Assembly (NCBI GenBank): GCA_947501845.1 | Contig: CANMXP010000009.1 | Span: forward strand, 124,001 to 188,000 | Reading direction: 5' to 3' | Source: an uncultured Flavobacteriaceae bacterium | GTDB taxonomy: Bacteria > Bacteroidota > Bacteroidia > Flavobacteriales > Flavobacteriaceae | Length of the DNA stretch: 64,000 nucleotides | In this document: positions 43,846 to 54,644 of the stretch, piece after piece | Numbering within the stretch: position 1 is the stretch's first letter | Layout: every line of letters begins with the position of its first letter | Translations under genes and position numbers: made by a program | Notes under the pieces: model-generated | Databases searched by the model: none | What the model was told of the DNA's origin: nothing | Seen by the model: the letters and a program-made list of their open reading frames with translations, nothing else

Positions 43846-44943
43846 CTATTCTATAATAATAATTTCCCCTCTCACTATTGCATTATCACTCCCAAGGACA
43901 AAATTAGAGTTTTTGGGGCATATTTTAAAAGTAATTTCTTTGTCCTTACTATCTTCAATCATTTTTATAATGTCCTTATACTTATAACTATTTGCATCAA
44001 ATATTATTTCAGTATGCTTTTCAACGGTATCCAATTTCTGTTTTAAAATAACTTTCTTGGGTAAAACAGTTTTTAATTTTTCATTCATTATATCTGAAAG
44101 AAACATGTATTGGTCAACATTTTTTTGCTGATTAACAGGCATTTTTCGAAAAGCATATACCAATCTAAGCCCTAACCAAACCAGCATATCGAATAATATA
44201 TTTTTCTTAAAATGTTTCTTATAAAATATTTGCATGGCACCATAAAAACGGCGCGCATAAAACTTGTCTCTTAATGTACTTTCCCCCTTATAATGAATAA
44301 CACTAGAAGTACCATTATAATAATTCCTGTAACCAGCTTTTAAAACCCTATAAGACAAATCAATGTCCTCGCCATACATGAAGTAATCTTCATCAAATCC
44401 TCCTACCTCATTATAAATATTTCGTTTTAACAACATAAAAGCCCCAACAAGAACATCAACATTTCCTATTTCATTTTCATGTAGGTGATTTGCATAGTAG
44501 TCTTTAGAATTCCCCAATAACTTTTTAAATGCTGATCTTATATAGGGAATATTACGTTTACTTTCAGGTAAAAACACGCCAGCTCCATTAATTAATTTGC
44601 AACCAACTATGCCTAATTTCTCTTTTTCATCTGAAAACTTTAACAGCTTTAAAAACGTATCTTCAGCAACTACTGTGTCTGGGTTTAGAATACAAATATA
44701 TTCTCCCTGAGCTTGCGAAACACCAATGTTATTACCTTTAGAAAATCCAAAATTCGTTTTATTCTCTATAAGGTTAATCTCTGGAAATAATGCCTTCACC
44801 ATTTTACAACTATCGTCTTCCGAATTATTATCGACAACAATAATTTCTGCATCAATATCAGAAATAGCTGCTTGTACACTTTTAAGACAGAGCTCTAAAA
44901 AGTAGCGAACATTATAATTTAATATAACAATTGAAAGTTTCAA
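43846..44943 (-). CDS. Glycosyltransferase family 2
   Basis: 365 residues. A GT-A fold: VILNYNVRYFLELCLKSV, IIVVDNNSEDDS, LNPDTVVAED (acidic D-x-D equivalent), and GGFDEDYFMYGEDIDLSYR near residue 180, typical of rhamnosyl/N-acetylglucosaminyl-like family 2 transferases. There is no membrane segment at the N-terminus and a hydrophobic patch near the C-terminal third. It lies 7 bp downstream of recR on the same strand, so they may share a transcript. Target glycan unknown. Confidence 0.92.
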   Translation of the reverse strand: MKLSIVILNYNVRYFLELCLKSVQAAISDIDAEIIVVDNNSEDDSCKMVKALFPEINLIENKTNFGFSKGNNIGVSQAQGEYICILNPDTVVAEDTFLKLLKFSDEKEKLGIVGCKLINGAGVFLPESKRNIPYIRSAFKKLLGNSKDYYANHLHENEIGNVDVLVGAFMLLKRNIYNEVGGFDEDYFMYGEDIDLSYRVLKAGYRNYYNGTSSVIHYKGESTLRDKFYARRFYGAMQIFYKKHFKKNILFDMLVWLGLRLVYAFRKMPVNQQKNVDQYMFLSDIMNEKLKTVLPKKVILKQKLDTVEKHTEIIFDANSYKYKDIIKMIEDSKDKEITFKICPKNSNFVLGSDNAIVRGEIIIIE

Positions 44944-44950
44944 ATAACAA

Positions 44951-45568
44951 TTATAACTTTAAAGAATTTTCAAATGGTATTCTATTTACAATACTTCTTC
45001 CTAAAGTAATTTCATCTGCATATTCTAATTCATCACCAACAGAAATCCCCCTCGCTATAGTAGACGTAAAAATTTGATATTCTTGAATTTGTTTAAAAAT
45101 ATAAAAATTTGTGGTATCTCCTTCCATCGTTGAACTTAATGCAAAAATAAGTTCTTTAACATGACCTTCTTTCACCTTACTTACCAAGGACTCTATGTTT
45201 AAATCGTGTGGACCAATACCATCCATAGGTGAAATTTTGCCTCCCAAAACATGATACAACCCTTTAAATGAACTTGTGTTTTCTATGGCCATAACATCTT
45301 TAATATCTTCAACCACACAAATAATACTTTCATTTCTATTCGGGCTAGCACATATTTCACAGAGGTCCTGGTCACTTATATTGTGGCACGACTTACAGAA
45401 TTTAACTTCGTTACGCATAGCCTGTAAAGCTTCAGAAAGCATCATTGTTTGCTCTTTTGGCTGCCTTAACATATGCAATATCAAACGCAAAGCTGTTCGC
45501 TTACCTATTCCAGGTAATTGAGACATTTCATTTACAGCACGTTCTAATAATTTTGAAGAAAATTCCAT
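44951..45568 (-). CDS. recR: Recombination protein RecR
   Basis: 205 residues. HhH region ([20 protein letters not shown]), C4 zinc finger [16 protein letters not shown], and Toprim domain ([40 protein letters not shown]). RecFOR loads RecA onto gapped DNA. Length and motif order are standard; first gene of a possible two-gene unit with the glycosyltransferase. Divergent from the sodium symporter. Confidence 0.97.
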   Translation of the reverse strand: MEFSSKLLERAVNEMSQLPGIGKRTALRLILHMLRQPKEQTMMLSEALQAMRNEVKFCKSCHNISDQDLCEICASPNRNESIICVVEDIKDVMAIENTSSFKGLYHVLGGKISPMDGIGPHDLNIESLVSKVKEGHVKELIFALSSTMEGDTTNFYIFKQIQEYQIFTSTIARGISVGDELEYADEITLGRSIVNRIPFENSLKL

Positions 45569-45692
45569 TTCCGCGAATTTACTATTTAGACTCGAAATTC
45601 ACTAATTTTCACTAACTCTTTTAAATTACACACCTTATCATTTGGAATTTGGGATTTAATATTAGTAATTTAAACACTTAAAATTTGTTTTA

Positions 45693-47156
45693 ATGTCTGC
45701 TACACAAATCATACTACTAATAGCGCTTTATTTTGGTGTACTCATTCTTATATCGTACTTAACTGGTAAAGAAGATTCTAACGAAACCTTTTTTAAAGCC
45801 AAAAGACAATCGCCATGGTTTGTTGTAGCTTTTGGAATGATAGGTGCTTCACTCTCTGGTGTTACGTTTATTTCTGTTCCTGGTTGGGTAGAATCCTCTC
45901 AGTTTAGCTATATGCAGGTTGTTCTGGGATATTTAGCGGGTTATTTTGTTATAGCTTATGTATTGCTTCCCATATATTACAAACTTAACGTAATTTCAAT
46001 ATATCAATATTTAGAAGAACGCTTTGGCGTGGTGAGTTATAAAACTGGGGCTTTCTTCTTTTTTATCTCAAGAGTTTTAGGGGCTTCTTTTCGATTATAC
46101 CTAGTTGCCATTGTATTACAAAAATTTGTTTTTGATGCTTACGGGTTTCCTTTTTGGGGAACCGTAACCATTTCAATTCTATTAATATGGTTATATACTT
46201 ATAAAGGCGGCATTAAAACCATAGTCTGGACAGACACCTTACAAACTTTGTTTATGCTTGTTGCGGTTATTATAGCTATCATCCTAATTACCGATAAACT
46301 AGGCTGGAGCTTTTCAGAGTTTTTAGCTTCAGATGAATTGAGTACCTATAACAAAACTTTTTTCACCGAGTCTTTTTTAGCAAAAAACCATCTGGTTAAG
46401 TCTTTTCTCGGGGGTATGTTTATAGCTATTTGTATGACGGGGCTAGACCAAGATATGATGCAAAAAAACCTGACTTGCAAAACACTTAAAGACGCTCAAA
46501 AGAATATGGTTTCTTTCAGTTTGGTTTTAGTTGTCGTTAATTTTATCTTTCTATTACTTGGAGCGCTTTTGTTTATTTATGCCAATAAATTCAATATAGC
46601 CATTCCTACACTAGACGGCAAGATAAAAACCGATTTACTGTTCCCTGAAATAGCATTAAATGGTGGCTTGAGCATAACATTAGCCGTCGTGTTTTTACTA
46701 GGTTTAATTGCAGCTGCTTATAGTAGTGCCGATAGTGCCCTAACATCACTAACCACATCCTTTTGTGTCGATTTTTTAGGAATAGAAAAAATTGAAGAAT
46801 CCAAACAAAAAGGTTTACGAAAACGAATTCATGTCTTAATGAGCATCATTCTAATTTTTGTTATCGTAGCTTTTAAATATATTCTGGACAGTAACGTTAT
46901 TGACAACCTTTTAAAAGTTGCTGGTTATACGTATGGTCCGCTACTTGGGTTGTTTGCCTTTGGAATTTTTACCAAGTTTAAAATCATAGACAAATATGTT
47001 TGGCTTGTTACATTAGTGTCCGTAATACTTTCTTATATCATTGGAAAAATTCCAGCCGAACAGATTGGAGGTTATATTATTGGCTACGAACTTCTAATAA
47101 TTAACGGGCTTATAACGTTTTTGGGACTAATACTGATTCGTAGCAAGCAAAACTAA
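45693..47156 (+). CDS. Sodium:solute symporter
   Basis: 487 residues with about 13 transmembrane helices in the SSF family pattern. [11 protein letters not shown] in helix 2 supports the substrate and sodium site, and [21 protein letters not shown] is the conserved SSS motif of helix 9. Members carry sugars, amino acids, pantothenate or nucleosides; this sequence does not reveal which. Its last 30 bp overlap the end of a convergent CoA-binding protein gene. Confidence 0.92.
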   Translation: MSATQIILLIALYFGVLILISYLTGKEDSNETFFKAKRQSPWFVVAFGMIGASLSGVTFISVPGWVESSQFSYMQVVLGYLAGYFVIAYVLLPIYYKLNVISIYQYLEERFGVVSYKTGAFFFFISRVLGASFRLYLVAIVLQKFVFDAYGFPFWGTVTISILLIWLYTYKGGIKTIVWTDTLQTLFMLVAVIIAIILITDKLGWSFSEFLASDELSTYNKTFFTESFLAKNHLVKSFLGGMFIAICMTGLDQDMMQKNLTCKTLKDAQKNMVSFSLVLVVVNFIFLLLGALLFIYANKFNIAIPTLDGKIKTDLLFPEIALNGGLSITLAVVFLLGLIAAAYSSADSALTSLTTSFCVDFLGIEKIEESKQKGLRKRIHVLMSIILIFVIVAFKYILDSNVIDNLLKVAGYTYGPLLGLFAFGIFTKFKIIDKYVWLVTLVSVILSYIIGKIPAEQIGGYIIGYELLIINGLITFLGLILIRSKQN

Positions 47157-47489
47157 AGTACAGGCAGCTTCAAAAGGAATATTGTTTTCTTTTAAAATCT
47201 TATAAAACTCATGGTTCTCTGTACCAGGGTTAAAAATAACACGTTCTGGTTTTAACGATATTATATACTCATAATAATCTTTCTGCCTCTTAGGGTTTAA
47301 ATACAATGTTACCGTATGCAAATCTTTATACGGCAACAACTCGGTGTCAATCTGTACTTCAGAAATTTCGCCTTTTTTCAAACCAAAAGCAACCACTTCA
47401 AATCCATTTGCCACTAATCGTTGTATGGCATAATTAGAATATCTATTCGGCTTTAAAGAGGCACCAAGTACCAGGGTTTTCTTTTTCAT
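47127..47489 (-). CDS. CoA-binding domain protein (YccU-like)
   Basis: 120 residues. A Rossmann-type CoA_binding_2 domain: [18 protein letters not shown] (P-loop-like glycine turn), [30 protein letters not shown] and [14 protein letters not shown]. Ends [13 protein letters not shown]. The convergent symporter gene overlaps it by 30 bp at the 3' end. Presumed to bind CoA or an acyl-CoA; no enzyme activity is assigned to the family. Confidence 0.9.
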   Translation of the reverse strand: MKKKTLVLGASLKPNRYSNYAIQRLVANGFEVVAFGLKKGEISEVQIDTELLPYKDLHTVTLYLNPKRQKDYYEYIISLKPERVIFNPGTENHEFYKILKENNIPFEAACTLVLLATNQY

Positions 47490-47588
47490 ATGTTAAAAAA
47501 ATGTTAAGATAAAAAAATACGGTAACAGAAATCAAACCAAAACGTCTACTTATTAATTATTACATCAATCAAAAAAATCATAACAACA

Positions 47589-50072
47589 ATGTACAAACTA
47601 TTTTTAGTATGTGTTTTATTATTTACAGTATCTACTAAAGCACACACAACAGATCCCGAGAAAAATGCTGATAAAACTGGTACCATATTCGGAAAAGTAT
47701 TAGACGCGAAACTAAAGCAACCCTTACCCTATGTTAATATTGTCATTAAAAACGGCAAAGGGACCATCTTAACTGGAGGTATCTCTACAGACGATGGTAC
47801 TTTTAAAATCGAAAAAGTCGTAGCTGGCAATATTGTAGTAAGTATTCAATATATAGGCTACAAAACGTATAGCAAAAACGTTACCATAGGCAAAGGTAAC
47901 TACAAAGTAGATTTAGGCAGCATCTTACTGGAAGAAGAAACAGAAGGTCTCGATGCAGTTACGGTTGTAGCAGAAACATCCACTATTCAGCAAAAGGTTG
48001 ACAGAAAAGTTATTACCATCGGAAAAGACCTGGCTGCCACTGGAACGGCCTCAGAATTAATGGTCGGTATTCCGTCTGTAAGCGTAGATACTCAAACAGG
48101 TGATATTAGCCTTAGAGGAAACCAAAATGTAAGGGTGATGGTAGATGGCAAATTATCCAATATACCTACAGCCCAATTATTAAAACAAATTCCTTCAACA
48201 GCTATTAAATCGATAGAGCTGATTACCAATCCTTCGGCTAAGTACAACCCTGAAGGTATGAGTGGTATTATTAATATCGTGCTACACAAAAATACCATGG
48301 TTGGCTTTAATGGAAATATAAGTATGAACTTATCTCATGAAGAAGAAGCTAAATTTAATAGTGCCATCAATTTAAATTACCGCACTGGCAAGTTTAATGT
48401 ATATACTAATTACAGTAACAATATTGCTAAAAATGCCAATAACGGCCATGTATTAAGACCAGAAAATAATTCTGAACAGTTTTTTGTGTTTTTAACGAAT
48501 AGAAAATCACATTTATTTAAAGTAGGTGTTGATGTTTATATTAACGACAAAAACACGCTTTCTTTATTTACCAATCAAAATATTGCCGAAAACGGAACAA
48601 CAAGTAGAACCAGAGCTATTTTTAACAACAATAGTGCTTTCAACCAAGGGCAAAGCTTTTTTGCAGATACAGAAAATAATTCAGGTCAGTATAACTTAAA
48701 CTATAAACTGGATTTTAAGAAAGAAGGGCATCATATAGAACTGGAAGCAGATCATAACATTTTTGATGAAGAAAACCCGCTTGATTATTCTATATTTCAA
48801 GGGAACCAAGACGATTATAAAGATTTTAACGAAACAGACAGGGTAAGAACCACGGTTAATTTGGATTATGTGAATCCATTGTCTGACAGCTCTAAATTAG
48901 AACTGGGACTTCAAGCTCGATTATTTAATACAGATATCGATTATTCTTCTACAGGAGAATCATTTAATGAGACGGGAGTTTTGGCTCCTACGCCAAGTAC
49001 GGTCTTCGATTACACCAGAGATATTTACTCAGCTTATGTTACGTATAGTAAAAAGTTTGACAAATGGTCTTACCAAATAGGTGCTCGTGCTGAAAATGTT
49101 AAAGTAGATGCGTTAGCTTTACAAACAGATGTTATCTCAAACATAACAACACCTATTGAATTTAATAATGATTATTTCGAGATATACCCTTCGGCTTTCT
49201 TTACCTACACGCCTTCTGAAAAGAATTCGTATCAATTAAGTTATAGCCGTCGCGTAGACAGGCCTGGTATTGGTCAGGTTAATCCTATTAGAGAATGGAG
49301 TACACCGCTGGTCTCTGCTTTTGGTAATCAATCTTTAAGACCTCAGTTTACAAACTCTATAGAATTAAATTACACAAGAAATTTAAAAGACCGCAAAGGA
49401 AGTGTTACTGCTGGGGTATTTTATCGTGCTATTTCCAATGAAATTAATAGAGCACTATTTATTGACAGAAGTGACGTTAGTTCTGGTAGAATTATTTTAA
49501 ATAACGATAACTTTGATGACACCTTTGCTTATGGTGTAGAAGTATCTACAAACTATCGTCCCACAAAATGGTGGAGCATAAATGGTAGTTTCGATTTATA
49601 TTCTCAAACCCAAAAAGGTATTGCAGAGCGTTTGAATGCTCCTATTGAAACGGCAACCGTAAACAATATTATAACAGAGGTAGACGAAGTTGATAACGTA
49701 GCCTGGAACCTTAAAATGTTTAACAATTTTAAAGTTAGCAAAATTATAAGCTTAACGGCCTTTGGGTTTTACCGAGGACAGAACCAAAATATACAGTTTG
49801 ATATAGACCCTATGTATTTTGTAAACCTAGGTGCTAGAGTGAGCTTTGCCCAAGGCAAAGGTTCTTTTAACTTGAATTTTAACGACGTATTTAATACCAT
49901 GCATTTTTCTGGATCTGGTACCAAACCTTATCAGCAAGACGTTTTCTTTAACTGGGAAAGCCATACAGTGTCTGCCGGTTTATCTTATCGATTTGGTGGC
50001 GGAAAATACCGTGCAAAATCTCGTAAACGTCGCGACAATGATGAAAAATCTGGAGGCGGAGGCTTCCTTTAA
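47589..50072 (+). CDS. Outer membrane beta-barrel receptor with N-terminal carboxypeptidase-regulatory domain
   Basis: 827 residues, a TonB-dependent-receptor relative. The signal peptide is followed by a CarboxypepD_reg-like domain (GTIFGKVLDAKLKQPLPYV; VSIQYIGYKTYSK), a plug-like segment (IRVMVDGKLS pattern: NVRVMVDGKLSNIP), then a long barrel of aromatic strands to SAGLSYRFGGGKYRAKSR. The C-terminus has a basic, glycine-rich tail (KRRDNDEKSGGGGFL) rather than the usual terminal aromatic, so it may extend beyond the barrel. Monocistronic with a strong terminator. Substrate unknown. Confidence 0.9.
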   Translation: MYKLFLVCVLLFTVSTKAHTTDPEKNADKTGTIFGKVLDAKLKQPLPYVNIVIKNGKGTILTGGISTDDGTFKIEKVVAGNIVVSIQYIGYKTYSKNVTIGKGNYKVDLGSILLEEETEGLDAVTVVAETSTIQQKVDRKVITIGKDLAATGTASELMVGIPSVSVDTQTGDISLRGNQNVRVMVDGKLSNIPTAQLLKQIPSTAIKSIELITNPSAKYNPEGMSGIINIVLHKNTMVGFNGNISMNLSHEEEAKFNSAINLNYRTGKFNVYTNYSNNIAKNANNGHVLRPENNSEQFFVFLTNRKSHLFKVGVDVYINDKNTLSLFTNQNIAENGTTSRTRAIFNNNSAFNQGQSFFADTENNSGQYNLNYKLDFKKEGHHIELEADHNIFDEENPLDYSIFQGNQDDYKDFNETDRVRTTVNLDYVNPLSDSSKLELGLQARLFNTDIDYSSTGESFNETGVLAPTPSTVFDYTRDIYSAYVTYSKKFDKWSYQIGARAENVKVDALALQTDVISNITTPIEFNNDYFEIYPSAFFTYTPSEKNSYQLSYSRRVDRPGIGQVNPIREWSTPLVSAFGNQSLRPQFTNSIELNYTRNLKDRKGSVTAGVFYRAISNEINRALFIDRSDVSSGRIILNNDNFDDTFAYGVEVSTNYRPTKWWSINGSFDLYSQTQKGIAERLNAPIETATVNNIITEVDEVDNVAWNLKMFNNFKVSKIISLTAFGFYRGQNQNIQFDIDPMYFVNLGARVSFAQGKGSFNLNFNDVFNTMHFSGSGTKPYQQDVFFNWESHTVSAGLSYRFGGGKYRAKSRKRRDNDEKSGGGGFL

Positions 50073-50136
50073 AAACATTTAATGCCTTGCAAAATAGTTG
50101 ATGGTTGGTTATATAATGCAAGGTTATTAAATAGAG

Positions 50137-50173
50137 AACCCCCAAAGTAAATACTTTGGGGGTTTGTTTTTTT
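50137..50173 (+). terminator. Terminator after the outer membrane receptor
   Basis: A perfect 13-bp stem AACCCCCAAAGTA/TACTTTGGGGGTT with a two-base loop, then GTTTTTTT. Confidence 0.92.
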
Positions 50174-50244
50174 AGATATTAAAACATGAAATATGACACA
50201 AAACGGATATTCAAAAAAATATTTTAAATAAATTTTATCTTTTG

Positions 50245-50545
50245 CACAATAAACAAAAAACTTTAACGTTAAACGTAACATACAATCTAGCCAAAACGAA
50301 GTAATTATTTAGAGTTAGTCGTCTACATACACAGAAAATTCGTGCCAAAAGATTTGTATAATTAAAAACTCGTGATTTTTATTTCGGGTTTTTTCTTTAT
50401 ACCTGTTAGAAAAAGTCGAAGTATTAAAACGTATGTAATAATATAAGACTTTATACGTCTAACACATTAAGATTCTTCACATTAGTGTTAGTTGAAGTTG
50501 ATTAATAGCTAGAAAAACCCGAAACTTAATCGTTTCGGGTTTTTT
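50245..50545 (+). other. Gene-free gap, possible small transcript
   Basis: In the roughly 430 bp between the receptor's terminator and fabH, no coding frame is apparent. A near-promoter TATCTTTTG (one base longer than TAnnTTTG) lies at 50236-50244. The gap contains the palindrome TTTAACGTTAAA (50262-50273), a hairpin CTAACAC/GTGTTAG near 50459-50490, and ends in the strong AAAACCCGAAAC terminator. This could be a noncoding RNA of about 300 bases, or simply decayed sequence. Confidence 0.25.
50513..50545. terminator. Bidirectional terminator downstream of fabH
   Basis: Stem AAAACCCGAAAC/GTTTCGGGTTTT (perfect), loop TTAATC, with A-run and T-run flanks on either side. Confidence 0.9.
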
Positions 50546-50601
50546 ATTTTTTATCGCTATAATTTTTTCAATTTCACGACCTGCCCACCGAGATGGCAGC
50601 A

Positions 50602-51606
50602 TCACCATTTAATAATAGCACTTGCCCAGGTAAATCCGCTTCCAAAAGCAGCCAATACAACATGGTCGCCCTCCTTTATTTTACCTTCTTCCCAAGCTTC
50701 GGTTAAAGCAATAATAACAGATGCCGCAGTGGTATTACCGTATTTCATAATGTTGTTAAATACTTGATCGTCCCTTAAAGCAAATTTCTTTTGGATAAAT
50801 TGAGCAATTCGTAAATTGGCTTGATGAGGGATTAGCATATCTATATCCTCTTTTTGCAGACCATTTTTCGTTAAACCTTCTATAATCACCTCACTAAAGC
50901 GCACAACGGCATGTTTAAAAACAAAAGTACCATCCATATAAGGGAAATAGGATATATCTTCTTCCTTGGACGCTAAAATTTCGGGTACCCAGTGTGCAAT
51001 ACTTGGTGAAGCCACCATTAATTTATCGGCATACTTTCCTTCGCTATGTAAATGTGTAGACAAAATACCCTTGGTATTATCTTCTTCTCTGGACAAAACA
51101 CAAGCCCCTGCCCCATCACCAAAAATAACAGATACACCCCGACCTCTCGTTGTTTTATCCAACCCGTTGCTGTGGTATTCTGCACCAATAACAAGAATGT
51201 TTTTATACATGCCCGTTTTAATAAATTGATCGGCAACAGATATGGCATAAATAAATCCAGAGCATTGGTTTCTCACATCTAAAGCACCAATGGTAGGCAT
51301 ATCCAACATATCCTGTATTTGCACCCCACAACCTGGAAAATAGTAGTCTGGACTTAAAGTGGCAAATACAATAAAATCGATATCATCTTTAGTTAGCCCA
51401 GAACGCTCTATAGCCATTCTAGCTGCCTTGGCTCCCATAATTGCAGATGTATCTTCGGTTCCTTCTTTAATCCATCTACGTTCCTTTATACCTGTACGTT
51501 CTTGAATCCACGCATCATTGGTATCCATCAATTTAGACAAATCATCATTCGTCACAACATGATCTGGTAGGTACTTTCCTAAACCTATTATTTTAGAATT
51601 ATACAT
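50602..51606 (-). CDS. fabH: 3-oxoacyl-ACP synthase III family protein (FabH)
   Basis: 334 residues with the thiolase fold. Catalytic residues are visible: Cys in DVRNQCSGFIYAI, His in IPHQANLRIAQF and Asn in KYGNTTAASVIIAL. MYNSKIIGLGKYLPDHVVTN is the standard N-terminus. FabH starts fatty acid synthesis by condensing acetyl- or branched acyl-CoA with malonyl-ACP. Some Bacteroidetes have several FabH paralogues, so this may be a side-pathway copy. Not next to the fab/plsX cluster here. Confidence 0.9.
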   Translation of the reverse strand: MYNSKIIGLGKYLPDHVVTNDDLSKLMDTNDAWIQERTGIKERRWIKEGTEDTSAIMGAKAARMAIERSGLTKDDIDFIVFATLSPDYYFPGCGVQIQDMLDMPTIGALDVRNQCSGFIYAISVADQFIKTGMYKNILVIGAEYHSNGLDKTTRGRGVSVIFGDGAGACVLSREEDNTKGILSTHLHSEGKYADKLMVASPSIAHWVPEILASKEEDISYFPYMDGTFVFKHAVVRFSEVIIEGLTKNGLQKEDIDMLIPHQANLRIAQFIQKKFALRDDQVFNNIMKYGNTTAASVIIALTEAWEEGKIKEGDHVVLAAFGSGFTWASAIIKW

Positions 51607-51849
51607 AATATCTTTTCTTTAGTCAATACAAAGTACAACAAGTCCTATTAAATTCCAATAATAAAAACCTAAATACAAAAAACCCAGACCAACATACATT
51701 TTGGGATTTGAGATTTATTTTTAGCAAAAGTTGTGTCAGTTTGTCACATTTTCACTCTTGGTACTTTTTTTGAATAATGTGTAGAGACGTTAAAACTAAA
51801 TATAAACAATTTTCCGCCTACGCGGAAAAGAAAAAATAACAATTTCATT

Positions 51850-53760
51850 ATGGCAAAAGGAAATATTAATGTTTCGGTAGAGAATATCTTTCCTCTCATT
51901 AAAAAATTCTTATACAGTGATCACGAAATCTTTTTACGTGAATTAATTAGTAATGCAACCGATGCTACTTTAAAACTAAAACATTTAACAAATGTTGGTG
52001 ATGCCAAAGTTGAGTATGGCAATCCGCAAATTGAAGTTAAGATTGACAAAGACGGTAAAAAACTTCATATCATTGATCAAGGTTTAGGTATGACGGCCGA
52101 TGAAGTTGAGAAATACATCAACCAGGTTGCTTTTTCTGGTGCCGAAGAGTTTTTAGATAAATACAAAGATTCTGCTAAAGATTCTGGAATTATCGGGCAT
52201 TTTGGTCTTGGTTTTTATTCTGCCTTTATGGTAGCCGAAAAAGTAGAGATTATTACAAAATCGTTTAAAGACGAACCTGCTGCGCATTGGACTTGCGACG
52301 GCAGCCCAGAGTTCACTTTAGAAGCTTCAGACAAAGCAGAAAGAGGTACAGAAATTATTTTACATATTGCCGAAGATTCTACAGAGTTTTTAGAAGAAGC
52401 ACGTATTAATGGCTTACTAGAAAAGTATAATAAGTTTATGCCAATTCCTATTAAATTTGGAACCAAGGAAATAAACGATCCAGACTTTACGCCTAAAACG
52501 ACAAAAGACAAAGACGGTAAAGAAACCACAGAACCTCACAAGCAAATTACTGTTGATAAAATAATTAACAACCCGAATCCTGCGTGGACCAAACAGCCAT
52601 CAGAATTAGAGGAACAAAATTATAAGGATTTTTACCGCGAATTGTATCCTATGCAATTTGAAGAGCCTTTATTCAACATTCATTTAAATGTAGATTATCC
52701 GTTTAATTTAACGGGGATTTTATACTTCCCAAAAATGTCTAACGACATGCAAATCCAGAAGGATAAAATTCAACTGTACCAAAACCAGGTTTTTGTAACC
52801 GATAACGTAGAAGGTATCGTACCAGAATTCTTAACCATGCTTCGTGGGGTTATTGATTCTCCAGATATTCCGTTAAACGTATCGCGTTCTTATTTACAAG
52901 CCGATGGTGCCGTAAAAAAGATCTCGTCTTATATTACCAGAAAGGTAGCCGATAAATTAAAATCGCTGTTTAATAACAACCGTGAAGATTTTGAAGCGAA
53001 ATGGGACGATATTAAAATTGTGATTGAGTACGGGATGCTTTCTGAAGAAAAATTCTTTGAAAAAGCAGATACCTTTGCATTATACCCAACTGTAGATGGC
53101 ACGTATTATACTTACGAAGAGCTGTTTAACAAGATTAAGGCAAACCAGACCGATAAAGATGATAAGTTAGTGATTCTTTACGCCTCAGATAAAGATGCAC
53201 AGCATAGTTATATTGCCTCTGCCAAAGCCAAAGGTTACGAGGTGCTTTTATTAGATTCGCCTATAGTATCGCATTTAATCCAAAAGTTAGAAACGTCTAA
53301 AGAAAATATTTCTTTTGCACGTGTAGATGGCGATCATGTTGATAATTTAATCAAGAAAGACGACACGACCATTTCTAAACTGGACGAAGACCAGAAAAAA
53401 GCATTGGACGATTTATTAAAAGAAGTAATCCCTGCTGAAAAATTCACTGTGCAATTGGAAGCTATGGATAGCGATGCATCGCCATTTATTATTACACAGC
53501 CAGAATTTATGCGCCGTATGAAAGAAATGCAGGCTACAGGAGGTGGCGGTATGTTTGGTATGGGCAACATGCCAGAAATGTACAATTTGGTAGTAAATAC
53601 GAACTCTGAGCTGGTTGGCGAAATTTTAAACACCAAAACCAAAAAGAAACAGGAGCGTTTAATTAACCAGAGTTTAGACTTGGCGCGCTTGTCTCAAGGC
53701 TTGTTAAAAGGTGAAGAGCTAACAAACTTTGTTAAGCGTAGTTATGAGATGATAAAGTAG
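51850..53760 (+). CDS. htpG: Molecular chaperone HtpG (Hsp90)
   Basis: 636 residues. N-terminal GHKL ATPase with LRELISNATDAT, DQGLGMTADEV and GHFGLGFYSAFMVA; middle domain from about 230 with PLNVSRSYLQAD; a C-terminal dimerisation domain. A glycine/methionine-rich insert GGGGMFGMGNMPEMY near residue 560 is typical of Bacteroidetes HtpG. Monocistronic; a hairpin terminator follows. Confidence 0.98.
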   Translation: MAKGNINVSVENIFPLIKKFLYSDHEIFLRELISNATDATLKLKHLTNVGDAKVEYGNPQIEVKIDKDGKKLHIIDQGLGMTADEVEKYINQVAFSGAEEFLDKYKDSAKDSGIIGHFGLGFYSAFMVAEKVEIITKSFKDEPAAHWTCDGSPEFTLEASDKAERGTEIILHIAEDSTEFLEEARINGLLEKYNKFMPIPIKFGTKEINDPDFTPKTTKDKDGKETTEPHKQITVDKIINNPNPAWTKQPSELEEQNYKDFYRELYPMQFEEPLFNIHLNVDYPFNLTGILYFPKMSNDMQIQKDKIQLYQNQVFVTDNVEGIVPEFLTMLRGVIDSPDIPLNVSRSYLQADGAVKKISSYITRKVADKLKSLFNNNREDFEAKWDDIKIVIEYGMLSEEKFFEKADTFALYPTVDGTYYTYEELFNKIKANQTDKDDKLVILYASDKDAQHSYIASAKAKGYEVLLLDSPIVSHLIQKLETSKENISFARVDGDHVDNLIKKDDTTISKLDEDQKKALDDLLKEVIPAEKFTVQLEAMDSDASPFIITQPEFMRRMKEMQATGGGGMFGMGNMPEMYNLVVNTNSELVGEILNTKTKKKQERLINQSLDLARLSQGLLKGEELTNFVKRSYEMIK

Positions 53761-53803
53761 TTTCGACTACGCTCAACTACCAGTTTGGGCTATGTTACCA
53801 TAC

Positions 53804-53850
53804 TGTCATTGCGAGGAGCTTTTTTAAGCGACGTGGCAATCTCACGATGC
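53804..53850. repeat. Dispersed REP-like repeat (CATTGCGAGGAG type)
   Basis: GTCATTGCGAGGAGC then TTTTTTAAGCGACGTGGCAATCTC spreads an imperfect ATTGC/GCAAT palindrome. The same CATTGCGAGGAG and GCAATCTC halves are, to my knowledge, common intergenic repeats in Bacteroidetes. It marks the boundary between htpG and the second accessory island. Confidence 0.6.
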
Positions 53851-53875
53851 TACCTTAAATATTAATATAGATATG

Positions 53876-53912
53876 AAAACCACTTTGTGAAAGCAAGGTG
53901 GTTTTGCTTTTT
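53876..53912 (+). terminator. Terminator-like hairpin after htpG
   Basis: An 11-bp stem AAAACCACTTT/AAGGTGGTTTT (one G-T pair) with the loop GTGAAAGC, followed by GCTTTTTAT. The 380 bases after it up to the next gene hold only AT-rich sequence with no frame I can support. Confidence 0.7.
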
Positions 53913-54299
53913 ATAAGCTCAATTTTTGTAAAAATGACAGTTAAACAAACAATTAATCAAAAAAACATAGAAACCTCCCCACCCTTTTTCATCTTATTAT
54001 TGTAATAACTATAAACCATTAGTACTAAAATTTTGAAAATAAAAATATACAATACTGAAATATTCCAAACTAAAAGTTACATATCAGTGCCTAAAGTGCG
54101 GATGTAGAAAATTGTTGTACAACACTTAGACTAAAATAGTTTTTTAATATTACTTAATACCTTAAATATTTTTATAAGTAATATTAAAAAATATGCAAGG
54201 AAAAGGATTATTGAAACTTTTCGGTCTATACCAAATAAATAGCATGGAACTTTAAATATAAACAATACTTAATAGGTAATTTTTTAAAAACACAAAATT

Positions 54300-54572
54300 A
54301 TGAATGGAGACGACATTTTTTCTATTTTTTTCGGAATGGCAATTATTTATGGAGCTTATAAAATAATGAGATCTTTAATTATTTGGCTTTATGAAACCTT
54401 AAAGATTGTTGGTAGAATTATCATGGCTATAGCCGTAGCATTAATAACCCAAATTGTGACTCAATCACTTTTTGGTATTGGAATCACAGATTTTACTTGG
54501 GGAAGCATAGGTTCAGCATTAGTAATGGCTTTTTTGTTCCCTAACGCTGGTAATAGTGGAACAATTGCTTAA
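54300..54572 (+). CDS. Small two-helix membrane protein
   Basis: 90 residues with hydrophobic segments at about 8-30 (FFGMAIIYGAYKIM and on to WLY) and 38-60 (GRIIMAIAVALITQIV), then a third weaker one (SIGSALVMAFLFP). Not recognised. It opens the second accessory island after a roughly 390-bp AT-rich gap. Composition is consistent with a real coding gene, but the frame is short and the function unknown; it may be a membrane effector or simply a small orphan. Confidence 0.45.
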   Translation: MNGDDIFSIFFGMAIIYGAYKIMRSLIIWLYETLKIVGRIIMAIAVALITQIVTQSLFGIGITDFTWGSIGSALVMAFLFPNAGNSGTIA

Positions 54573-54644
54573 CTTTTATAATATATAACAGAAGCCAAGT
54601 TTTCAACCACCTCTGCTAGCTCTCGACTCCGTCGGGTACTAATA

